A DNA stretch of 64,000 bases from a bacterium (GTDB lineage Bacteria; 4484-113; JAGGVC01): positions 1 to 64,000 of the forward strand of contig JABRWB010000037.1 of assembly GCA_039961635.1 (NCBI GenBank), in the 5' to 3' direction. Within the stretch, counting starts at the first letter, position 1; the number at the start of each line of letters is the position of its first letter. The position numbers and the translations under genes were made by a program. The notes beneath the pieces are model-generated. The model was not told the DNA's origin and did not search any database. It saw only the letters and a program-made list of their open reading frames with translations. This document shows positions 27,211 to 35,302 of this stretch, piece after piece.

Positions 27211-30200
27211 TCATTTCAAAAAATGAGACATTTCTATCGAATCGTACATAATACGCGCGCCGAAATCCGCCGCGAAATAGGCGTACAGCGCGGATCCCTC
27301 CGGCACGAGCGCAATCGATGCGCTGTCGTCCATCGGCTGGAACGGGTCGTCTAGCTGGTACGCACTTTCGGGAGGAATCGCATACGAGCCGCCCGGATTT
27401 CCGAACACGCGCACAAATACCTTCTCCCAGTTCTTTGTCGAGCCGAACTGGCTGAAGTGCGCGAGCGCGTAGTCCGCGCTGCCGTCGCCCGGCCCCGCTC
27501 CGGGCGTTGGTATCAAACAAGTGCCGTCGTGAACGTTTGAACCGTTGTTAATATCGCCGAGAGAGACGATATTCCAGACGTCCGCGCCGACCGGCAGCGC
27601 GATTTTGAGCAGCTTGTTTTCGATGTCCGAGTAAACGATAACCGGCAGGTCGTTCCCGTCCAAAATCATCGAAAGGTGGTATCCGGTCGTGCCGGTCAGC
27701 GAACCGCCGTCGACAGGTACAATCCGCCAATCCGCGACGCCGCGGCGCTCCGCTACGAACAATCCCGTATTGCCGCCGGTCATCGTGTTGCTCTTCGTAT
27801 ATGCAACTACAGGCGTTCCGTCTTTCTTGAACGCTAGATCTATGTACCTTGTCTGCACGAGATTGGCATCTGAATCAATAAATTCTTGCATCCACTGGGG
27901 CGGATCCTGGCTGGACAAGTAATGGTATTGCGGCAACAGCTCGGTCAGCGTCAGCGGCATCGAAAGGTCGTTCCAATAGGTATTGGCGGCGGCGGGATTG
28001 CCGTTCCCGTCGAATGCCACGGAAACCGTTCCCCAATCATGGCCCGCGCCTGTGGGCAGCTTGGCCATAGGAAATTGCTCGGTAGCGCCCGCAATTGTCC
28101 CGATGTAAAGATCTTTGAAACCGAGCGAATTTTCAACTACCGCCGCAAGGGCGTAACTTCCGTCGGCCTCGTTTTTCTCCAAATCCAGATATCCGAGACC
28201 GACGATGTCCGGATTCCCCAGCAGGTCGTATTCATGCCGGATAAGCTGGCCTTCCTTGAATGTCGAAAGCTTCCATCCGGACGGCGTTGTCTTGAACATC
28301 GCGACAAGAGGACCGTAAAAACCGGCTGAAGCCGCGTCGAACGTGTATATCTTCTCGCCCGCACCGGCGTCGTAAAGCGAATACTCGCCGTTCCAAGGGA
28401 ACGTATAGTCAACCGTGACCTCGTTGTCGTCTTCGTTCGGCGGAAACGCGCTGTCAAGCGCGCGCGCCGCGTACCACGCGCGGTGAGCATCCCACTTCGC
28501 TTTGGCGCGGTTCATGTCCGCGACGTTGAACGTGTAATTCCCCCAGGCGATGGGGCCGAACGAAATCGTGCCGCTGGTCGGCCCGTCCGCGCCGTCGAAA
28601 TCAACGATTGGAAAATCCGAGAGAAAGTACCGCCACCTTACCGGGGGCGATATCAAATCCACCGCATCGCCCGCTATCAAATTCAGCATCACGTTTTGTC
28701 CGACGGAGCCATGCCCCGCCTGGAGAAGCCCGGGCTGTCCCGTCCAAACCGGCGGATCGAAATCGAACGTCGGATCGAACGCCCGAAGCGCGTGATCCGC
28801 GCCCTGGTGGTAAATCCTGTTGTTCCATACTACCGGACTGCCCGTCGTGAGCGACGGCGGCCCGCCGCTTGACCACTCCCAAAGCTTTGCCCCGGTTGCG
28901 GCATCGTACGCGAGGATTTTTCCGTTGCCGTCCACGACGTACAAATAGTTTCCCGCGATAAGCGGAGACGAGCGGACGGGCGGACTGGCGATCGTTGCCG
29001 GCGCGGGCCAAGCGAAGTCGCCCGTCTCCACGTTTATCGCGTAAACGCGGCTCGAGAAGCTGTCCATTACCGCCGATACATAGGCAATGCCGTCCGAATA
29101 AGCCGCGCTCGCGTTTATCTCTCCGCCCAGATTGATCGGAGCGTGGAGCGACGCGCCGAATGTCGTGAGGATGTAGAACCGGCCGTTGAGATCGCCGACC
29201 ATCACGCGGCCGTCGGCGACCGCGGGCGAGGCACGCACTCCCCCCGGTGTATTCGTAAACCAGTCCAGACCGGTGCTTGTATCGTAGCTGACGATTTGCG
29301 CGGGGACTCCGGCCTGCGTCCCGCTCCCGACGAAAACCCTTCCGTCCGCCACGGCGGGGCTTGACGCCATCACAGTGTCCACTCCGTACGTCCATCGCGG
29401 CCTGCCGTCGAGCGCGGAAAGCATCAGAAGCTCGCCCTGCGCCGTGCCGCAATAAACCACATCGTCAACGACAACTGGACTGGATGGCACGTTTCCGCCG
29501 GCGGGGTATTCCCACAGCTTTGTCCCGTCAAGCAAACTCAAACAATACAAGTATCCGCTCTGGCTTCCGACAAAAACACGATCGGCCGCGACGGCGGGGC
29601 TTGAATCTATCTGCTCGCCCGGCCCGCCCGCCGGAAACACCCAGCGCTCGGTTATGTTCTGCGGATCGGAAATGTCGTAGGCAAAAAGCGAATCACCCAC
29701 CGCGCACAGCGCGATTTCGGCATCGCCTGATGCGCCCGCGACAATGGCGGGCGTCGTGTTAGACTGGCCGTCCGGATCCAGCGGATGCTCGAAAACCAGC
29801 GTCAGCGGGGGGGGGAGACTTCCGGGCGCCGCGCCCGTCCTGCCGGACCCGCCGCGGAAATCCAACCAACCTTCGTTTTCGACCAGCGTCACCGTCCGCG
29901 TTTCGGTGTTTTGATCCTCGTTGGGAGGCGAGTGCGAGTCCCTCGCCCTCACGGCGACAGAAAATTTGGAACCAGCCGGCAGATCCCACAATTGGAATGT
30001 ATGCTCCGGATCGTCCGGATCGCCTGCATCCACATCCTGCACGAGATCCGGCACATCGAAATCCACCGCATCGCCCAAGGAAAGATAAATGCGGTACGTC
30101 ACCGGTGGCGAGGCCGCATCCACAGCGCGCCCCCACTTCAAAAGAATGCTGGACTCGCCCGCGATTGCGTCGGTCACGCCTTCTTCGCCGCTGTCCCAGA

Positions 30201-31305
30201 CAGGCGGAACTACGTCCGCGCCCCCGTGAAACGTGAAATTTACCGCCGCCGGATCACTTTCGATGCCGACGGGCTCGTCCTCAAGCGGGTCAGAAAACGG
30301 ACGCACCGTGTATGTGTAACTTCCCGAAGCACCGGGCGAATCGAGCCATTCGTAATGGAGCCTTCCCTCGCCGGGTTCGGGAACTGGACGTAAAGTCGTG
30401 GCTCTCGTCGAGCTGCCGGGCGGAAGCGGCCCCGAAATCCCGCTGCGGTAAACATGGTAGCCGGTTATCCTGTTCAGGTAATTGAGGGCAATCGGCGTAA
30501 TGTCCGGAATACTGATTTCGCCGTCGCCGCTTCCGTCAATCAGCTCGAAAACTTCCGAATTTTGCGTATTCGCCGGCGTTTCCATCCAGTGCAAGGCAAT
30601 CGGCGTAATATCGGCGATGCCCACCTCGCCGTTGTTGTCGTAGTCTCCTATGTTGCGCTCCCGCCAAGTCAGCAGCACCGTATCGCCGCCTGTATCCGAA
30701 GCCGCGAGGTCGGTTACTTTGTTCCAATCCTGCAGCGGCGCGTTCGCAGCGCGGCGCGATGGCGCTTCCGCCCCCCGCGCAAACCGAACCTCGAAAACTG
30801 CCGCGCCGACCGCTCCTTCCGGCTCGGTGCCGCCTCGCGCATCCGCTAATCTCGATGCTCCCAAATGAAGCGTTCCGCTCCCCGCCGGTATTTCCGCGTG
30901 GATTGCGTCGCTCCCAAGACCGCCCCTGTATTCAGCCGATTGAAAGCTCCATAGCGCGTGGTCATACGAAACGCATAAGAACAAATCGTCAGGCAGCCTG
31001 GATGCCTTTTGAATGATGCGCAATGTCGTCGCATTCCAGCCCGGCTCCACAGCCAGCCCGATTGCAAGTTCCGGGAATGCGGTCGCTTTTAGGCTCCGGT
31101 CAAGCAAAGACCCCCTGAAGCCGTCCATTTCAAGCCAGCGGCCATCCGCCGAAGCCGGGTTCGGCGTGACGCTGTGCGCGGGAAGCCCCGCGCGCGCCGT
31201 TCCCCCGCCGCGGCAGGATACAATCGTCGACGCAGCCAAAATGCAAATGAAAACGATTAGTGCTGCACGGACTGCGACCGGCCGTTCGTTATCGGCTGAA
31301 AACAT
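27211..31305 (-). CDS. Very large lipoprotein: dockerin-like pair, fibronectin-type domain, PQQ-like beta-propeller
   Basis: A 1364-residue lipoprotein with lipobox Cys31 (STIVSCRGG). A beta-rich region is followed by two dockerin-like repeats at about 219-240 (GDYDNNGEVGIADITPIAL) and 256-277 (DGSGDGEISIPDITPIAL). Next come a GYHVYRSG strand and a fibronectin-like domain. About residues 480-870 hold repeated PQQ-propeller blades (DGTKLWEYPAGG, SPVVVDDVVYCGT, SPAVADGRVFVGSG). The last 450 residues are another beta-rich region. No catalytic PQQ-dehydrogenase residues are recognisable, so a binding or scaffold role is more likely. TATAAT lies 14 bases before the ATG; the 848-residue paralogue follows 10 bases after the stop. 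Confidence 0.82.
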   Translation of the reverse strand: MFSADNERPVAVRAALIVFICILAASTIVSCRGGGTARAGLPAHSVTPNPASADGRWLEMDGFRGSLLDRSLKATAFPELAIGLAVEPGWNATTLRIIQKASRLPDDLFLCVSYDHALWSFQSAEYRGGLGSDAIHAEIPAGSGTLHLGASRLADARGGTEPEGAVGAAVFEVRFARGAEAPSRRAANAPLQDWNKVTDLAASDTGGDTVLLTWRERNIGDYDNNGEVGIADITPIALHWMETPANTQNSEVFELIDGSGDGEISIPDITPIALNYLNRITGYHVYRSGISGPLPPGSSTRATTLRPVPEPGEGRLHYEWLDSPGASGSYTYTVRPFSDPLEDEPVGIESDPAAVNFTFHGGADVVPPVWDSGEEGVTDAIAGESSILLKWGRAVDAASPPVTYRIYLSLGDAVDFDVPDLVQDVDAGDPDDPEHTFQLWDLPAGSKFSVAVRARDSHSPPNEDQNTETRTVTLVENEGWLDFRGGSGRTGAAPGSLPPPLTLVFEHPLDPDGQSNTTPAIVAGASGDAEIALCAVGDSLFAYDISDPQNITERWVFPAGGPGEQIDSSPAVAADRVFVGSQSGYLYCLSLLDGTKLWEYPAGGNVPSSPVVVDDVVYCGTAQGELLMLSALDGRPRWTYGVDTVMASSPAVADGRVFVGSGTQAGVPAQIVSYDTSTGLDWFTNTPGGVRASPAVADGRVMVGDLNGRFYILTTFGASLHAPINLGGEINASAAYSDGIAYVSAVMDSFSSRVYAINVETGDFAWPAPATIASPPVRSSPLIAGNYLYVVDGNGKILAYDAATGAKLWEWSSGGPPSLTTGSPVVWNNRIYHQGADHALRAFDPTFDFDPPVWTGQPGLLQAGHGSVGQNVMLNLIAGDAVDLISPPVRWRYFLSDFPIVDFDGADGPTSGTISFGPIAWGNYTFNVADMNRAKAKWDAHRAWYAARALDSAFPPNEDDNEVTVDYTFPWNGEYSLYDAGAGEKIYTFDAASAGFYGPLVAMFKTTPSGWKLSTFKEGQLIRHEYDLLGNPDIVGLGYLDLEKNEADGSYALAAVVENSLGFKDLYIGTIAGATEQFPMAKLPTGAGHDWGTVSVAFDGNGNPAAANTYWNDLSMPLTLTELLPQYHYLSSQDPPQWMQEFIDSDANLVQTRYIDLAFKKDGTPVVAYTKSNTMTGGNTGLFVAERRGVADWRIVPVDGGSLTGTTGYHLSMILDGNDLPVIVYSDIENKLLKIALPVGADVWNIVSLGDINNGSNVHDGTCLIPTPGAGPGDGSADYALAHFSQFGSTKNWEKVFVRVFGNPGGSYAIPPESAYQLDDPFQPMDDSASIALVPEGSALYAYFAADFGARIMYDSIEMSHFLK

Positions 31306-31387
31306 TTCGAACCGGTTTCATTATACCCCGCCTGCGCACGGGCGCGTGGAATCGCCCAAAGCACGTCGCAGCCCGGAAAATCCGCTT

Positions 31388-31966
31388 TTACGCGCCTGCG
31401 CCGGATGCAAGCATAAGGAAATACACGCCGGTGTCGTTGATTGCTCCGACGATCATCCCGTCGTCCTCGTCGTAAGTGGTCGGAATTTCGTCGATAAACT
31501 CCTCGACTACCGTTTCGCCCGTTTCCTCGTCCGTCGTCACCACGACATAGTAATGCCCGATCGCCAGGTCGCCCGGACCCACTCCCGCAGGAACTTCGGA
31601 AAGCGCGTAGGAAATGCCCAGAAACAGGTTCGACGTTATCTGCGCCTCGAAATTAGATACCGCGTTGATTTCGATTACCGATCCGGGAATATAGCCCGCG
31701 GGCTGCGCGTAAGATTTAACCAAAGCGAAGTAGGTGGTCAAATCCCTGCCCCGCTCGTCGCCCTGCTGATCTTCGCGACCCGTATCCGTAAGCGTAATCG
31801 AATTCGGCGGAATCTCCAACCTGGCGAAGCCGGCCTCGATAGTGCCCCCGGCTATGCTGAACTTGCCCATCATCGTGCCGGGATGGTTGTTGCCGCCCGT
31901 GCAGGCGGTCATCAGCAAAAAGGCGCCGCAAACAAACGCGGCAAAAACTGGCCTGAAGCCGATCAT
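31388..31966 (-). CDS. Lipoprotein of unknown function
   Basis: A 192-residue protein with lipobox Cys22 (LLMTACTGG). The mature part begins with GGTIEAGFARLEIPPNSITL, resembling the start of ZU5-type surface domains, and the rest is acidic and beta-rich. TATAAT lies far upstream; ATGGAGGT precedes the ATG. It may be exported with the two large lipoproteins downstream, but it has its own promoter region. Confidence 0.7.
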   Translation of the reverse strand: MIGFRPVFAAFVCGAFLLMTACTGGNNHPGTMMGKFSIAGGTIEAGFARLEIPPNSITLTDTGREDQQGDERGRDLTTYFALVKSYAQPAGYIPGSVIEINAVSNFEAQITSNLFLGISYALSEVPAGVGPGDLAIGHYYVVVTTDEETGETVVEEFIDEIPTTYDEDDGMIVGAINDTGVYFLMLASGAGA

Positions 31967-32118
31967 AGCTTCATACCTCCATGTAGGTTCGCGGCGGCGT
32001 GAGCGGAATTATACCATGTCAAGCATTTTTATGCAAACGCGGCGAAAATTATCCACAAGCCCGGTTGGAGACCGGCCCGGGCGGTGGAATTACCGGCCTT
32101 TTTTGCATTTTCCTCAAA

Positions 32119-32931
32119 TTAGACCCGCATCCGGAAATCGCTTGAAACTTCCTTGCCCAGAAACTCCGAAAAGACCGAAACAGTCATGATGAACGCGTCG
32201 TATCCTTTACTCGGAACTTTGAACACCCCATGAAATACGTTCTTATCTGCGGAAAGTGCATCATAGCGCGGCTCATCCTCCCAAACGATCCGGCCCTCCG
32301 CGTTTTTCTTGCCGAGGTAGTACTCGATCTTCACTTGATACTTGGTGGAATCGGGATTGTCCACGTCTATCCGCACCTTGTATCCCTCGGCGGAGTTGTC
32401 CAGGCCTGTGAGTTGTATGACGAGCGGCTTGTACGCCGCGCCGGCCTTGATCACCTTGTCCACGTCGCCGTAACTGTCGCTCCAGATGTCGGTCAAGAGT
32501 ATCTTCCCGTCCGGACCGATCAGCATAAGCTGCGGAATGCTCTGAACGCCGTAGAGCTTGGCAATCGAGTTGTCCCACCCGCCTCCGTCGTAGGCCGTCG
32601 GCCAGTCGAGGCCGTTCGCGATAAGCTCCTCCAATGCCGGCTTGGTTTTTTCATTGTCCAAGCTGATTGAAACGAAGGCCAGCTTGTCCCCGAACTTCTG
32701 GTTCTTCCTGTATTCCGCAAGCAGAGGAAACTCCTCCATACAGCCCCCTCACCAGGTTGCGAAGAAATCCAGAAGAACGTACTTCCCCTTGAAATCGGCC
32801 AGCGAAACGGGCGAGCCGTCAACGCCCGCGCCCGTGAACTCCGGCGCCTGCGTCCCCGCGGAAAGCCGCGCGTGCGCCGCGGTCGCGGCCAGCGCGACGA
32901 CCAGCGTCGCAAGTACGAATGCTCTTTTCAT
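32119..32931 (-). CDS. TlpA-like thioredoxin-fold protein, probable selenoprotein (UxxC)
   Basis: An exported thioredoxin-like protein whose frame is continuous from ATG 32931 to 32119 if the TGA at 32749-32751 is read through (270 residues). The TGA falls exactly at the first redox position, giving LLDFFATW-U61-GGC64-MEEFP, where homologues have WCxxC. The N-terminus is a Sec signal ([20 protein letters not shown]), followed by [24 protein letters not shown]; cis-Pro is in [10 protein letters not shown]. About residues 190-270 form an extra beta-rich domain. AAGGAG precedes the ATG. A bacterial SECIS-like hairpin starts 12 bases after the TGA. The alternative is a Cys-to-stop pseudogene. The related gene at 34681-35190 keeps CKPC. 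Confidence 0.75.
32724..32751 (-). promoter_or_regulatory. Candidate bacterial SECIS element with its UGA
   Basis: After the UGA (32751-32749) the mRNA can form GAGGA-GUU-UCCUC (32736-32724). This is a five-base-pair stem, extendable by G-U pairs, with an apical loop starting in G, 17 bases after the UGA. This fits the described bacterial SECIS geometry (short stem, G in the first two loop positions, about 16-37 bases from UGA). Confidence 0.55.
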
Positions 32932-33215
32932 GTTATGACTCCTTGAAACGATGTTCCCCGGATGCATAATACCAGTATTGACTGCGATTAGTATGTATCG
33001 CCGAATTCACAGCCCATGGAGCGCCGCGTTCAGGCTGCGGATTTCCACTCGGTATCGGTGTCTATCCACGACACCAATGTCATCGATTTTACCGGCACGA
33101 TACCGCATCGACTTGCCGCCAAGGTGAATGCGGCGCGCGGCGATCACATTTCGCCTGCGCGCGCATTTTCGCGCCGTGCAATCCGTCGCGGATTCTGCAG
33201 ACTGTTTCCGTTCAG
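32932..33215. other. Intergenic region between thioredoxin-like and beta-barrel genes
   Basis: About 280 bases with a TATTAT on the minus strand upstream of the selenoprotein gene. Short open frames in the region look like noise. No RNA gene or repeat seen. Confidence 0.4.
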
Positions 33216-34634
33216 CTAGAAATACAAATTGACGGTCAGCTCGAATCCCTTGAACTCCGGCAGTAACTGGCAGATGCCGCCGGAGCAGTTGTAGCCCGCG
33301 CGCTGCGAGCCGACCTTGAACTGGACGTCGTATCTGTATCCGGGGTCGCTGTAACGCACGGTGACGTTGTTCCACTCGTTCTGCGTCGGAAACTTGAACT
33401 GCGCCAGCTCGTACATGTAGTTGATCGACAGCATCTGCTGGTAGTCCGCGCCTAGCGCCAAAAGGTGCTCCTGACGCGTACCGCTGAAGTCATCCACCCA
33501 GGTTATCTCGCCTGAAACCGTGCTCGTCCAGTCTTCGTCAATCGTATGCTGCCATTCAACAAGCGTCGCGTTCTGCTTCGTATCCAACCAGAAATCGTAC
33601 CGGCTTTGAATCTGGATGTTGTCGCGCTTCATCGAGGGCAGCGTCCAGGTTGTTATGGCCTCGGTATATGGAAAGCCGCCGCCATCCTCGTTGCTCTGCG
33701 CGTAGTTGATGTCTATCTGGCCGAGGTCGGGCGGGCTCCAGGTTACCTTGGCGCCGTAGCCCACTTCGTCCGCGGCCGAAACTCCGCCGTGCTCGGGATG
33801 CTCCTTGAACGTGGCTGGCACCGCGTATACCGTGGCTATTTCGTCGTAATCGTAGTAGCCGCCGTGAACGCTCCAGTTCTTGCCGTAATACGTTCCGGCA
33901 ACGATCCAACCGGAGCCGTCGAACGTGGACTCGTCCTCCTTGCGGTCGAAAATCACGAACTCGCCGGAAAACTCGAACGGCCCCACGGAGACCGAAGCGT
34001 TCGCGCCCGTCTCGGTGTGCTCCTTTGTACCGACAAACTCGCTGACGTAGTCATCGACTTCCACGTACGAGCCCCCGATTGACACATTATCGCTAATGGG
34101 AATTTCAAGGTGCGCGGCCTGCACCGTGTCCGGCTTCTTAATGCTGTCCGATTTCCATTCGCCGTGAAGCACCGTCAAGAGCGCGTCTCCGATTTCGACG
34201 TCAGCCTTGAGACCCTCCAGCTCCGTGTCGTAATCGATGTCCGGCGCCTCGAAAACATTCAGCGCGAGTCCGTTCGAGAACAGCGCGCTGAAGTCGCCGG
34301 CCGTAAGCGTCACGTTTCTTCCGTGCCAGCGGATGGTGGCTTTTTCGAACTCTGTGCTTTTTTCCGTGTTCGGAAACGCGAGGTCGTTCGAGATGCGGAA
34401 GTAGCCGTCGAAATCGCCGTATCCCAAATTCAGCGCGAATTCGTTTTCGGTCTTGCGCGTGTCGCTGATCTTGTCGCGTGTGTACTGCGTCTTGTTGCTT
34501 CCGCCGTAAGTAAGTACGGGAAAACTGTCATTGCTGCTTCCTTCATCCTCCGTGGACGCGCCCGCCAATGGAACGGCTGCGGCCAGAAGCATTGCAAACG
34601 CAAATGAAAAACGCAAGGAATTAGGCCAACCCAT
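33216..34634 (-). CDS. Outer-membrane beta-barrel protein of unknown function
   Basis: A 472-residue exported protein with a signal peptide (FSFAFAMLLAAAVPLAGA) and many alternating hydrophobic/polar strands (for example TATIRWHGRNVTLTAGDF-like segments), ending in NLYF with the C-terminal Phe expected for BAM substrates. The pattern resembles DUF6029-type barrels. ATG 34634 follows GGAGGAGAT; the frame upstream to 34715 lacks a ribosome site. It lies 46 bases after one TlpA-like gene and upstream of the second, so these three may form a redox-linked export group. No transport substrate can be inferred. Confidence 0.75.
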   Translation of the reverse strand: MGWPNSLRFSFAFAMLLAAAVPLAGASTEDEGSSNDSFPVLTYGGSNKTQYTRDKISDTRKTENEFALNLGYGDFDGYFRISNDLAFPNTEKSTEFEKATIRWHGRNVTLTAGDFSALFSNGLALNVFEAPDIDYDTELEGLKADVEIGDALLTVLHGEWKSDSIKKPDTVQAAHLEIPISDNVSIGGSYVEVDDYVSEFVGTKEHTETGANASVSVGPFEFSGEFVIFDRKEDESTFDGSGWIVAGTYYGKNWSVHGGYYDYDEIATVYAVPATFKEHPEHGGVSAADEVGYGAKVTWSPPDLGQIDINYAQSNEDGGGFPYTEAITTWTLPSMKRDNIQIQSRYDFWLDTKQNATLVEWQHTIDEDWTSTVSGEITWVDDFSGTRQEHLLALGADYQQMLSINYMYELAQFKFPTQNEWNNVTVRYSDPGYRYDVQFKVGSQRAGYNCSGGICQLLPEFKGFELTVNLYF

Positions 34635-34680
34635 ATCTCCTCCACGCGGCCGATTTGCCGCGCAAATCAACGCCCAAAAA

Positions 34681-35190
34681 CTAATCCGCCTGCGGAAGAT
34701 TGGCTTCGATGGCATCCTCTATTTCCTCCTCCACCCCTTTTTTGTATCCCAGATGGCGGAGGACGATTTCGCGGTTCTTGTTGACGAGCAGCGTCGTGGG
34801 AACGCCCTTGACCTGATAGCGCTTATATACTTCCAGGTTTGGATCGAGCAACACCGTGAATTCGTAATTGCGGCCCGAGATGAATGGCTTGACCTTGGAA
34901 GTGGTCTGCGAGCTGTCGGTGTTGATGGAAAGGATCGTGAATCCCCGATCGCCGTACTCTTCGTTCCAGGGATCAAACGAGTTCATGAACTCGGCGCACG
35001 GCTTGCACGCGATGTTCCAGAAATCAATAAGCACAAGCTCGTGTGTCTTCAACACGTCCGTGAGCTTGACATTGTTTCCGTCAAGATCTTTGAGGGTGAA
35101 GTCGGGCGCGGTGGTGTCCGCGGCGGACCCCGGCAGAAGCGGTACAACGGCGACCGCAATTACAATAAACAGCATAACAGCTACGCGCAT
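34681..35190 (-). CDS. TlpA-like thiol-disulfide oxidoreductase
   Basis: A 169-residue periplasmic thioredoxin-fold protein. Signal peptide MRVAVMLFIVIAVAVV, the APDFTLKDLDGNNVKL entry strand, redox motif CKPC in NIACKPCAEF and cis-Pro in VKGVPTTLLV. Probably reduces disulfides or carries apocytochrome/thiol targets in the periplasm. ATG 35190 has GGAG 12 bases upstream and TATAAT (35230-35235) as a likely -10 box; the longer frame to 35271 starts before that promoter. Confidence 0.88.
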   Translation of the reverse strand: MRVAVMLFIVIAVAVVPLLPGSAADTTAPDFTLKDLDGNNVKLTDVLKTHELVLIDFWNIACKPCAEFMNSFDPWNEEYGDRGFTILSINTDSSQTTSKVKPFISGRNYEFTVLLDPNLEVYKRYQVKGVPTTLLVNKNREIVLRHLGYKKGVEEEIEDAIEANLPQAD

Positions 35191-35302
35191 CTGGAAACCA
35201 CACTCCTGAAGCAATGCAAAGGTAGGGAAATTATAGCATTTACAGGGATTCCTATCCTGTTTGCAGGACATCCGTCACCAATGTGAAACAATCAAACTAC
35301 TT

